A stretch of DNA of 64,000 nucleotides from Taenia hydatigena. Taxonomy: Eukaryota; Platyhelminthes; Cestoda; Cyclophyllidea; Taeniidae. Under the pieces are notes generated by a model, which saw only the letters and a list, made by a program, of their open reading frames with translations, did no database searches and was not told the origin of the DNA. The stretch lies in the NCBI GenBank assembly GCA_036345935.2, contig JADWOT020000009.1:14120148-14184147 (forward strand), in the 5' to 3' direction. Both the position numbers and the translations under genes were made by a program. Below, in pieces: positions 37,801 through 50,200 of this stretch. Numbering within the stretch: the stretch's first letter is position 1; each line of letters begins with the position of its first letter.

Positions 37801-40533
37801 ACAAAAGGGCTTTGTGAGGCCCTAGTTATCGGCAAATCACTCACAAGGTTTTGTCCTGAATAAGTGCAGCATTATTTTGGCGTCGCTAGCAAAAGTATTA
37901 TTCTCGTGCCTATAAAGGCGCCCCAACTGTGGGTGGCCCTGTAACATCTGCAGGCAGCTGACATGTTGTTCCATGCACATCAGGGTGACATGTCTCATTG
38001 CCATCTCGATTGTGCAACAGAAGTCGGCACCTAAAGGATAGCATCTGTTGTGAACGAATTGTGTGACTAACATTGTGCCTGGTAGACCAAGTAATGAAGA
38101 TGATCACATGGCATTTTGTAGGGAAAACTGTGAAGTCCCAGTTGATTCTTACGAGTGAAAGATGTTCCTAGGAATTATTTTATGCAGTCTACCTAGTAAA
38201 TTTTAATGTTTCGGAATGACATAATAGGCAATGATTGCAGACGGAACTTTAATATCTCTAATGCGGCAATCGCTATGACCAGCGTGCCATATCGCCTTGT
38301 GCATAATGATTATGGCTATTCCCTTACCGTCGTCAAATTCTGCATGTATAGCTCCGAGAAAGGTCCGACTTCGGTTTCACCGTTACACTTCTCCATTACC
38401 ATTCATAAATACTTAATGACGGAGAGACGATGGCAGGAAAGACGCTAAATTTCAAAGTGGGAAGGAGTTTTGTAGAATTTATATCTTGTCACCGACAGCA
38501 ACACTCGAGGTCACAATGTTTGTTAGACATAAAGGAGTTTGGTTCATAACGAAATCTAGTTTGCCTAGTAGATGTGTGCATCAGACTTAGGAGTTATAAC
38601 CCTACTAGAGGCAACACATATTGCAGTGTATGTGTGAGTTCACTTATTCGCCCATTGGCGTGAATACGACTAAACGACAACATGCGTGGTTGATCTGTAA
38701 TGGGTGCAAGGTGCTTAAATATGTTACTGTCAAAACATGAGTTATTTAGAGCAATGCACGAGGTTTTCAGTTTAACAGATGATCCAATAAATGCCGCACC
38801 CAACTAGTCCAACCAACTGGCTGGCATACTTTTCTGGAAAGTTGGACTCGAGACTACGAAATGCAACAGGAATAAATGGTGTTACAGTGAGGTTACAGAA
38901 TTCTCTTAAATAACGCAATCAAGTTAAAACGATCACATATTTTGAATAATGTGCAAGTAAAAACATTACGATATCTGATGGAATCTTTCGGTCCCAACCA
39001 GCGATGTAACGCATAAGAGAATATTTGTTCGCTGTGGGGGTAAGATTAGCTGTCATGGTAGTAGCAAAATATTCTGCTTATCTGCACCAGAAACATATGG
39101 GGATATCTACACGCGATCTCAAAGAAAGGCGCTTGGTGCTACACCAGCAACTCAAAACAAAATTTTAGCTTCTAAAGCTATCATTTTACATTACACTCTC
39201 AATTATTTAAACACAATTCAAGTCTTCCAATTTTCACAACTTTCTCTACGCACCTTTAGTGCTGGTTGGTGAAAGACATATGGTGTGGAAAAAACCTTTA
39301 TTCAGACTTTTTATAACAAAACACGACTTCTGTGCCAGATTCGGACCTTTGTGTTGGCGCATCTAACACGGCTCCAAATATGTCTCAACCTTTTGGATCT
39401 CATGGTTGCGTGCCAATCGTGCAATGCATTGCAGGGCATGTGCTTGGAGTCCTCGAGATACTGAGCACATGACTTGACTTGCAAAGCAACTTTGTTTTGT
39501 GTTTGTGAGTAAGAACAGGACCAATTATTCACGAAACAACGACAATGTCTGACCCAAATTACGCCTTTTCTACATTTTACTTGAGAGTTAACGAGGCTCT
39601 GCTATCCATAATTCATAATTGAGTCCATCTTTTTATGGAATAAACACCCCCAAGTAGAATTTACCCCGTGATTTATGATGAAGTTTACAAATAATGGCAT
39701 GTACTTACTATCCAGACGCATTAAGTCCCTTCCTCAACCCTTCATTTTTTGATTTGGTTGAAATATTTTTACCCCACACAGATGTAAATTTACTTGCGAC
39801 ACTTCCCTTTGCTGTTTCCATTTCGAGTTTTGTCCGCTCAGTTCATTAGTCTGTTCTTGTCTTAGGTTCAATCCTGTAAATCTGTGCATCCACATTGACC
39901 TATGAGACCACGACATCAATGGAACAAAAAACTCGGGTTATCGAGGGCTCATACTCTTTGCCCATTTCTGTGCCCTCGCTCTCCCGTCTGCATCTCTTAG
40001 TGTGTCAAGTAGTAACAGAGTAGATTATTAACAAAACTGGTTAACTATTACCCATTTTCGAACGAAATCGACAAGGTCATTAACCATGGTAACCTGGTTT
40101 TTGAACAAGAATTCATAACAGTTTTGTTTTCTTTGCATAAACACATGACTGCTTGTTTTTGGTTTATGCTCAAATCTTGGAAATATGTCTGCTTAATTAT
40201 GTAGCAGCAACCACTTGAACATTTTTAGGTCAAATCACTAACTATGTAACATGAGCCAACCTTAGTAGTCGAAATGGGACTAATACACTCCTTCACCCAT
40301 TAGTAGCCTTATCCGTTTCGGAAGCAAAGTAGAAGGTTAATGTAAGGTTTGTGAGGATTATGTTTATACCGGCGTGCAATGCAGGTATTTTCAGCAAGAT
40401 GCACGTCGTATTAGCTGATGTGAAATAATCTCGTGAAGATTCATGTTGCGATTGTAGGCACAAGCAAGATATAATTTTCTTCCAGCCTACATAGCATGCA
40501 CTGTCGGTCCAAATAATAATTATAAGACTCGAT
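34817..40533. other. Unrecognised intergenic DNA with a purine-rich tract
   Basis: A long plus-strand purine-rich tract (GGAT, GGGA and GAGG mixes) lies at about 36120-36310. It generates serine/proline/histidine-rich open frames on the minus strand that should not be taken as genes. The rest shows nothing recognisable. Confidence 0.5.
36120..36310. repeat. Purine-rich low-complexity tract
   Basis: The plus strand is dominated by G and A in short GGAT/GGGA/GAGG units for nearly 200 bases. Such tracts can form triplex DNA; no function is inferred here. Confidence 0.8.
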
Positions 40534-40719
40534 TGTAGCGTCCCGAGGCTCCCTCAAAGGCAAAAGAAGGCAGAATCCTAGGGTAGAATATATAAATTCA
40601 TCGGATAGAGAGAAATAGGCTGCTGGCATGACCCTCAGGCCAGCCCACGCAGCTAGGGCAGAATGGCCACCCCTGTGACCTTGACCGAAACCGGTACTTC
40701 CAACAAACAAAGTACTACA
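40534..40719 (+). mobile_element. Solo-LTR-like element, copy 6, with near-perfect target duplication
   Basis: Exactly 186 bp, TGTAG...CTACA, the same length as copy 3. Flanking 5-mers are TCGAT (40529-40533) and CCGAT (40720-40724), one mismatch. The conserved length and flanks support independent insertion of the same LTR. Confidence 0.86.
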
Positions 40720-43142
40720 CCGATTTTAAGCTGTTTGATGAGTAATACATCGTTTTCCGATTTGCTGGTAACTGTTGAAGTGCTAAGGCTCCTGCAAAAT
40801 TGCTACGATGTAAAGATTGATTGCATTTCAGGTGTTTTCGGATTTCTTCGACAAAACCCTGTAATCAGCCACCTTGAAGCCTGGTGCAATTTGCCAGCTG
40901 CCTACAGATGTCAACTGTGCGAAAAGTCTTAAATTAATCTACGTTTGGAGGCTAAACAATGTCTTATGCCGGCATTAAAGGCATAATAAACAAATTGGAT
41001 CTGGCGAGCAGGGAAATCATGGAATCGTTTTGTAGCGGATCACAGTGATTTTCCATGCCCTGTTAGCCACATAAATAATTTCTTACAAATACAACCGTAA
41101 TACTTTGGCCTTAATTCTGCTCATTCTATTCCTTCTCAACAAATCACATTGTTGACCTGACATTGTATGCGAGTGAGAAAGAACTGAATATGCATGTAGC
41201 CATGCAAACAGAGCCAACCAGATCAACAGACTAAAATATTATGCATAGTGGAACTTGTTATACTACCACAGCAACCATGTGGATGTCAGAATTTTGGCAT
41301 GCCATATTTGGCATTTAATGGGAATCAGAGCTATCGATTAATAATTTCAAGGGTAGCAATAATTAACTATATGTCCAGAAGAAATACGCAGATAATTTTG
41401 CATAATGCTCTCTTAAGTATTAGGCTCAACCTTGTACATTTCGGACGTGTGAAAGTGCTGTTTTCCTACTCTCAGTTGCCAGTCTGGATCATAACAACAG
41501 CTCAACCAATCTTATCAATAAAGTTAAATTGGCAAAAGAAGACTTTGCTAGTCGAACACAGGTGTCGTGCCGAGGATGCCTGGAGGGCTTATATTCGTTT
41601 CCTAATTCTCAGTGTGTGTTATCATTCCTCCGGTATAAATTTTTGACAAACACTATCGCTTTATGCTGCCATCCGTTCTGGCTGTTGCATATCAAATATG
41701 AAACAAAAGCCAGGATCAACTGCAAACAAGCAAAGAAATAGTTGCATTCTATACTCGAGAGAACTTAACACTTGATAATTTGATGTGCATAGATTCGCTC
41801 TTACAAGACTGATAAAGTCACTTAAAGTGAGTCATCACGTCCCCTAACCATAGGTGGTAGCTAAATACACATTACCCAAAGGAAAGTGTCTGCTACCGCA
41901 ATTCTCAAACAGAGGCATTAACAATGCATTTATTGCAGATATTGCAACTGAGCATATTAAAGCACCAGAGGGTAGTGCAAAAGAGAAGTCTGTTTCATTA
42001 AGGCAAGAGGTCTCAAAAATATTGAAGTCTCATTTTCGAAATGCGTTTGGATTCGCCCATTGTGCTGTTTTGCAACACCCAAGTGGGTAGAGCTCAACTC
42101 GAGGGCAGCAGTGGAATTCCATCGCTTTTGCCGAAGATGATTTAGCTATTGCATTTTACAACGAAGCTCGCCTGTAGGATCGCCGCTTACTTTTTAATAG
42201 CAACATCAACATTTGTATCTAAAGGCATTAGTCGACACTCAAGTGCTCGCTCACCCACAGTTATGAGGTTCTCGGGTCATGGATATACCAAATTCTGGTA
42301 TGCATTAAATGACTGCATAAGCAACCAAGCTTGCATTCATTGCTTTATTGCTTGCTTGGATTCTTCGTTTTCACTTTCCAAAGTCTCTGTGAAGTTATCT
42401 GTTGCTTGTAGACGATAGACGTAGCGTTTGAAGGTGGCGGAGTATCCCAAATGGAGACAGAAATTAATAAGTGCATTCTTGGAACAAAAATTTGGGGTCG
42501 GCCTTGTCAAAAGACCGAGGGCACGTAGGTCAATGACCTCTATCTCAGCTTTTTATAGCCATTTACTATGGAAAGAAAAGCCTTGAGATTTGTTACAATA
42601 GATAACAGTATTAAGTTAATTAAATGCGCGAATGATTGTAAGAAGCGCATAATATATAAAGACTAGTAAAATCAAAGCTTGATGTTGTTGTTTAAACAAT
42701 GAATTATTTTCAATTCCGCAAATACGACTTATGGTTTAGACATAAATCAGGCAGCCCTAATAATGAACACCTGAGAATGCGAATTACCAACAAGAATTTT
42801 TGTACCAAATTGCGATTATAAGAGGCCGAACGAAGGTAAGAAAAAAATGGGCGAATTCGCTCAGCCGATTGTTGGTAGATTACAGTGTGCCTGAAAATAG
42901 TGATTAAAAAGAAACTGTATTCGGCATATTTGTTTGATCAATTTAAATGTTGACAAGTGAACAAGTGAACTGGACAAGCATAATTCACACAGGTAGCACC
43001 GACTTCCAGACGTCATTTCCACTTTCGCGATTTGGAAATGACCAAATACGTATCGAACTAAAATTTGGTGTTAAAGGTGGAAGCAGTCAATCGGGGGTAC
43101 ACTGCCTTTATAAATGCTTCGATGTATTATTTCAAAACAATC

Positions 43143-43340
43143 CGCTTCTTATTGGCTGCATACCGCTCCGACTGCTTTGCGCACCTCAATGGCTAGGCCC
43201 TGCCAACGCCTCCCGTCATTGGTTCTCCCCTTCGGCAGCAGCTGTTGGTGGTGTAGATGCGCCCCACGACCTTCAAATGTGAGGTCGTGAGGGCGGTTGC
43301 TTGTCGTCACAGCACAGTCTTCAAAGTGCAAAGAGTGCCT
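43143..43340. other. GC-rich block with an open minus-strand frame
   Basis: About 200 bases clearly richer in G and C than their surroundings, with edges visible by eye. The minus strand is open for 60 codons from 43331 (ends AVGAVCSQ, then a stop) and the plus strand is open over much of it. I do not recognise either product. It may be a fragment of a dispersed repeat whose other copies lie outside this window. Confidence 0.4.
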
Positions 43341-44464
43341 TTACGCAAGCCTCACAACTGCCTACAAAGCAATAATTATGGTGGAGGAGTGAGTATTCTG
43401 CCGGTAGCCATGTCAGACTGCGATTATGAAGGAAGGTAAAGCGAATCACAGTAATTATGCGCCATCACTTGCTGATAAAATGACCAGACAGTGAGTGCTC
43501 AAATCGGAATGCATAAGGAACCGTCAGCAGCCCTCAAATTTGTCGGCTTGTGTGGGGGGCCAAAGGCAAACACATAATTCTACAATCGTTTAAAATTAAT
43601 ATGGTCTGCATGTGCCAATGAAAGCTCAGAACATTAAAAGTGGCTCGCTAGCAAGCAAGAATGACAGTAAGCACAAAGGAGGGAACCAAAATGTGTTGTC
43701 TCAGTTGATCCTTTAAAACTTATTTCCGTAGCACATGAACTTGTCGATTCTGTGACCAAATCATGCTCAGTAATGACCCTAACAGTTTAATAGGGAAACA
43801 CCAAATTCGTCGACAGTAAAACCTCTTCACCCAACGTTTTGTAATTAGAATATACGAAGGATAATTTGTGATGGATGGTTATTGATAATATTGCAAGGTC
43901 TCCTTGATATCGGACACTTTCGCAACCCAAGACTAATTCCTGCCCTCTAATCCCTCACCTTCAACAAGTACACATGCATATTTTGGAAATACGTTGCAAT
44001 GCATTTAGTTAACTCAGCTAATAAAGCGTATTTCCAAACAGTCACACAGGCATCGATTTTAAATTTAACTGACTTACCCTTTAAGTGACATTTTCTTTTC
44101 CCACAGTTGAGTCTCTGGAAGCTACATTGATGGCAGCAGATAATGTGTATTCTGCGGAGTGTGGAATCAATTGGTATCCCTAATAGAACGACCAAAACTA
44201 ACGACCTCATTCACAAACTTGCCAGCATCGTGTTCAGCAGAAGAGACAGACACAAACCAAGTAAATGTCCCTAAATCAGCCAGGAAAGTTTGTGCCGAAG
44301 CAGTCTGCCTACCAGTATGGGCAAGTAATTGGAAATATAAACTTTTAAATAAAGTAGTGGATAATGTAGGGATTTCTCGGGTCCTAAACATCTAATTGAC
44401 CTATTCTCCTTACCTTTTATGCCTTTCTGCTTCTTTAAGTTCTGTGAATTCGAGATGCGATAAT

Positions 44465-44710
44465 AGTTAAGACGTGGCTAGAGCGCATTGACACAGAGAG
44501 GAGTCTGGCGAGGTTAGAGGTACGGCGAGGTGGCAAGGCTGCAGACGGGTGGCGCTTAACAGCATGTGCGTCTACTCGCCACGGCGCGGCAGACAAGCGG
44601 CACTAATATCAGCATCCGCGTTTTGGTGTTCCACGCTGTTTCTCTCGTCGTAGGGTTGGCTTCCGTTCCCCAGGCCTTTCTCCTGCAGAGACTGAGACAC
44701 TCCTGTAAGT
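44465..44710. other. GC-rich block ending at a good splice-donor-like site
   Basis: A second GC-rich island, with many CG dinucleotides and TGGCGAGGTTAGAGG-like repeats, ending in CACTCCTGTAAGTAGC, a strong donor-like GTAAGT at 44704-44709. It could be a promoter or first noncoding exon on the plus strand, or a repeat fragment. No open frame runs through it. Confidence 0.35.
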
Positions 44711-47094
44711 AGCAATGGCATTAAAGTGTAAGCATAGCTTTCCTATGCATTTTGGCAGAACTTCTTCCTCATTTTATTACAATTTCTTCCTTAAGATCAA
44801 CCTGAATTTTTCGTGAGGTTCTACGGTTAGTCTGATGCAGGCACCCACAGACCCTACCACACAAAACATGCAAATGAGTTTGCAATGCTATCGCCAATAT
44901 GGTAGGTTGGGATATTCATGAGAAAAACTAGTTTGAAGTTGTTCCATTATCGACATGAGAAAGAGTTTAGTAACTGGTAGCCCAGTTCTGTCACCGGCAT
45001 AATGAGAAGGCGTATTTTGTTTTAGGTAAACATTGCTACTGCATGATTTCTACTATCTCTGGTGCAGCATGAAAACACTTTGTTGGTTATTTGTGGCAAC
45101 GATTGAAGCTCCAATGCTTGTGGATTTAGAGCGAGTAAATTTGCTGCGAAATCCACCAATACTCTGTGTAAAATCCTCCATAATTCGCATGGCTGAAATT
45201 GGTGGACATTATGCAAATCAAAATCACTCATTTAAATCGCAATTTGAGGGGTAGTCTGTCCTTCGTTTCCTTCACCTGTCATTTCTATCATTTGTTGGTA
45301 ATAATTGAATTTGTGCAACCCCACCTTCTACTTAAAACCGTCAAAAGTAACCCACCACTTTTCGCAAACGCCGTCGCTCAATGCTTCACGAACGGCGGAG
45401 AAGCTATTCAGCATTGCATTTAGTGCGCTCAGTTGCCCAGAGTGCCGTCTCGCCTAGGAATAGCATAAACGTACAATAAGGCTGTTATATTGCTTGCCAC
45501 TGTGCGCCTGTGAATGCATGAATGTGGCTCCATCACTGGGTTGACTCAGTTAGGTGCGCTCACTCGCCAGTGGCTGGTTCGCCTTGAGTCCAGACTGACT
45601 AGACAACGAGGGTGAAGTGACAGAGCTTGAGGTGGTTTTCAGTGTGTTCACAAAGGTAGCTCTCAAGGTGGGGACCACCAGAAAGTTAAACAAGCATGCT
45701 TTCCTGAGGTTGTGCGCAGCCCCAACAGTGTATTGTAGTTTCTGATACCCATTTAGTGATAGCAACCAGCATAATAATCAACTAATTCACTTGTAGCTCC
45801 TAGTGAACAGCCAATATTACCTCAAAGTAATGGCTTGGCACTTAGATCATGCTCATTCTTCGACTTTACCTCATTGCAATGTCAATGAGGACAGAAGGCA
45901 CTACGCTCATGAGACTCCTTTAAAAACCATGCCAAAATCCACCTGGTCGGTGAGTGCGCCTAACTAGTACGAAATCTGTCCATTAAAAGCATAAGCTGGC
46001 AATTTTTTTCGTGATGCAGCTCAAGTCAGCAGCCAACTCTGCGTCAGGCATAAACTAAAAGAAGTTGAATGGAGACGAGAAATAATGAGGATCAGTGGGA
46101 AGGCATGGAGGTCACCAGTGAACGTACGACTGAGCCAACGTGAACTCGTGCACCGTTGGTTAATGCGTGAGCACATGCACAGTAGCCGTGTGATCTATGG
46201 GCGGACGATATCGCAATCCCAATTCCGCACATGCTTGCCCGCCTCAGAATGGCACTGATGCACCACCAATGGTAAAAATTTTCGTGATCACTGTAAGGTT
46301 TAAAAACGAGGAACTCTAATACACTTTATCAAAATTTTATTGCTGGTACTCAAATTTTCTAAGGCCATTTCTTGGATCCCTGGTTTTAAGCAAGATTTTT
46401 GCAGTTATATTACCATATTTATGTAAGTGTCCCCTATTATAGATGCAGAAGAGGTGTGTTTCAAGATCCATTCATTGCATCATTAATAGTTGAGCAGAAC
46501 AGATCGGTAAAACTAGAGCACTGGCAAATGAAGAAGACTTCCGACTACGCAGCTGGAGTGGAAGTACAGTAATTCGTTCTTTTGTTTTTGGCATGTGTTA
46601 AAATATTTTACGAAAAAAAAGGGAAACCACATCTTAATCAGGGGATTTCGGTAAAAGTAGAGGCAAAATATTTTGAAGTTAATGGAGGAATAAAGATTGG
46701 ACTTCACAATTACTATGGAAATCAACGCACACAAAGCAGTGAGGAAGACAAGTGAGTTTCTTAAAATTGGCATTTACTTAATGCTCTTGCGACAAGTTTG
46801 ATGGCAGTCACGACAAATCAGAAGAATAACTAGTAATAAAGGTAAAGTAAGCTAAAATTTAGACTCCACTTTATTCGAATCGATTCAGCTAGTCACGAAA
46901 AAAGGGCCAGAGGTGCCAAAATACCCCCCACAATGTCGAAGACTGTTGCGTTTTGAGCATTCGCGAGTACTGTCTTGATCTCTTTCTGCAAGAAAATCAA
47001 AAGTGTTTCCCTCATTCACTTTACACTGTCTTGCAATGGACACTCCAACCTTCCTCCCCGCCTTGTGTGTGCGTGCGTGTGTTTAAGACCTAAT

Positions 47095-47275
47095 TCAAAT
47101 GTTTGGCACTCGCAAATGTTTGGACTGACGGGACCAAAGCAACCATCCCACATGGGAAGCCAATTCTGCAGCATTAGCCTCATTGTCGGTTTGGTGAAAG
47201 TCGGCCAAGCGTGACGCCAGTTTGTAGGCTTCCATAACAGCATGGCAGAATGGGCTTGGTTGGTTTGTGCACTAA
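47095..47275 (-). CDS. Candidate exon, unrecognised
   Basis: The minus strand after a TTATTAG acceptor-like site is open to a TGA at 47095-47097, with protein-like composition (VMEAYKLASRLADFHQTD, ELASHVGWLLW). An alternative minus frame over the same DNA is open for 105 codons and contains GLQF and GPVSPNI, which recall H2A. The two readings exclude each other, and neither has a recognisable continuation. Confidence 0.22.
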
Positions 47276-50200
47276 TAACGAACTGCAAGCCAATCCTGTA
47301 CGGATATGCTGGAAACCGCTTTAGCCACTGCACAGATAGCTACCACTGCTTCTGTGTGGATATTACTTGCACATTCTGGAAACAGGACTTGGGACCGTGG
47401 ACGCTGTTCTCCTTCAGGCGTATCGTTGAGCATCACATATTTCCTTCTTCCCGTTTTCATGCTACCTATGCGTATCCTTTCCCTTTCCAAGCAATTCTTA
47501 CACCAAAGTGACTCCTCCCTCGCTCCTTACCTTCTCCGATTTCCGTTTGCTAATCAAAACTGCACTGACTTGATCAATACTGCCGCAAATAGAGTCATTA
47601 ATGCATCATTAACCCGCACAGCCTGGCTACTGTGCCATGAGATAATCAGTTGTGCCTTCTTTAATCCAATTCAGTGAGTGTTGTAAGATTGTGGTCTGTT
47701 GTACTCGACAAAATATGCAGGCTTTTGTAGATGAGGGTGGGACTAGCTTTTGAAAGTATGGCGATTAATGAGGTATTGTAACTTACATCCTTTATCAATA
47801 GCAAATTCAGTGGTGCGATAAAATTCTCATTCAGACTACTTAAGTCCCATTTAAGAAGCCTGGTTGTAGCAGAGTTAAAGCACGAGCTGACGCATATGCA
47901 TCCAGCACGAGAAACGCGGATGACAATCTGCCACCATAATTACCTCCTTCCTCTAATCAAAACCATGTAAAAGCTCTACTTGTGCTCCGGCTTCATCTAT
48001 TTCTATCCTTCTTGGAGGTCTTGAAATGTCTACTTTTGCAATCGGGTTTGTTTCGTCGGACATTTGGAGCTACTTCCCTGGATATCCGCAAGTTTTATGC
48101 TAGCAGTCCACTTATATTCCTGTTGCTGTTATTCTGCCCTAAATCCAAATCAAAGGCACTTCGACTACGTCACGACAAACCGCAGGTAGTTATGTTTTAC
48201 TCTGTTAATTTACCCATCAACCTGCCTGTCTCTTGTGTAGTCCATCCTTCATCTGCAGCTTTATTCACCAACGATTTGTCCACACAATTCCGATCCAACC
48301 CTTTACTTAGCAATCCACCACACGTGAGACTCGATGTTGTTATCAATTCGGAAATGAAATTTGGATATCAATTGCAGGCAAATGATTAATCCTTCATCCA
48401 AAATGTGCATCAAACTCATCGGCGTCTAGATATGCAACCTCAGGCCATTTCATCATACTGGGATCAACACTTTTACTTACAGACCTAAATGACCACCCGT
48501 AATAAAATCAGGAGAGATTCTCGAAATCCAAACAGAACTACCAAAGGAGCTCAATCATTTACTTCAGAGTGGTGGATTCATGAAAATCTTGCCTGAGCTG
48601 CGCCAATCCACGAGCCACCAATCCTGGCCAGCATTCTTAACTCACCAACGCCTCGGATTACAACTCCAGTGGCTTATTGTCTACCAAGTCCCAAGTCAGC
48701 TTGTCACTCACGACAGTTCATGTATGAGGAACTAGACTACCAAGAAGAATGTATGGAGTCACTTGTAGTGGAACTCTGCGTCACGCATCAACCTCGATTG
48801 CAATAATCGCAAAGACGGACAACCAGCCTATCGTGCACACTAAATAGCATGTAGTGCTGCGGTTTCTAGTCAACGCAACGATGAGGTAAATGCATGAATA
48901 CTAAAGGTGGTGGAGCACCTAACAATAGCCCATCTCTCGGTTATGACGCTGGCCGTGATGGCTACCGGTTTCGTCGTCAGTGTAGTCACTTCCCCAACCG
49001 TTTGGGTGTACAACTGCCTAATTTTCGCACCGCCATTCTTTGATTTATGAAAGTAATACACCCTCATAAAACTATAAACATTGTCCCCTGAATGTCCCTG
49101 AATGATCTTCTCTTTATCCTAACACCACTTGTGAGCCATCATACAAATGACGCTTCGTTTCTGTGACACTCCAATTTGTACTTATTAACAAAATCATTTG
49201 CCCTATATGTGGTTAACTGTTATAAACTTACCGTATATTGGGAGGTGACATGTGACCTTTTGCACGTTCATTTGCTGCGTTTTATGTTTGCGTTTACTTC
49301 ACATTAAATTTGGTTTGCTTGGATCAAGTTTAGCTCTAAAGTAAATAAGTGGAGTAATTTGGGTACTTGGGATCTAAATTTGGCTGCAGCCACAATTAAT
49401 TGTCAACGCTCTCTTCAAGCGCCTCCACAAACGCCTCCAGCTGCCTCTAACAGCTTGCAATTTCTCATTTACTCCCCAACTACTTGACAGCATTCACAGG
49501 GTAGGCTGGAACTCATCAGTTTGCATGTTGATCAGGTCAGAAATATGCCCTCACAAGGTAACACAATTGGTAATTCAGCACAAAGACTTTCAAAGAAAGG
49601 AAAGCTGTTGTCATCTTTTGCCAGACTGCCGGAGAAGCAAATGCAAATGCACTGGTATTCTAAGTGGGTGATTATCAGCATTCCCAGTAATCTCTCAGCC
49701 GAATACTCAAGTGGCTGATTCGATGATCGGGTTGAGTGGTCCAACCGAACAGCGTGTATGCCTTGTTACCCAGCTGATGGCTGTGAATGTCAGACACTCG
49801 GGTGTGTGTCGGGTTCAGCTCCGATTCCCAGTTCATTCCTAAGTGCATTCTAGGAACCTGATCGACTGAATCATGCCTATCCACTATTGACTGATTGACG
49901 TTGGGCGTGGAGTGAATGTTTCGCACTTCAAATTTAGCTAGCACAACAAACCGACGAGTGAGAGAGAGCAACAGAGGGAGGGACGCATCTTGTATGTTCT
50001 GATAGCAATATATCTGCGGTTTCGTTCACCTAGTAGAGTGCATTGTAGATTGAGTGAGTGGGAGAAATTGACTGATTTGGCACTACCGAGCATGTAACAA
50101 GGGAGCATGACCAATATGCATTTAAACATGCCAAGGACTATTGATGGCGAAGTTGGACTACAAAGAAACGCATTATCCACCAGATTTGGTTGTAGCTATG

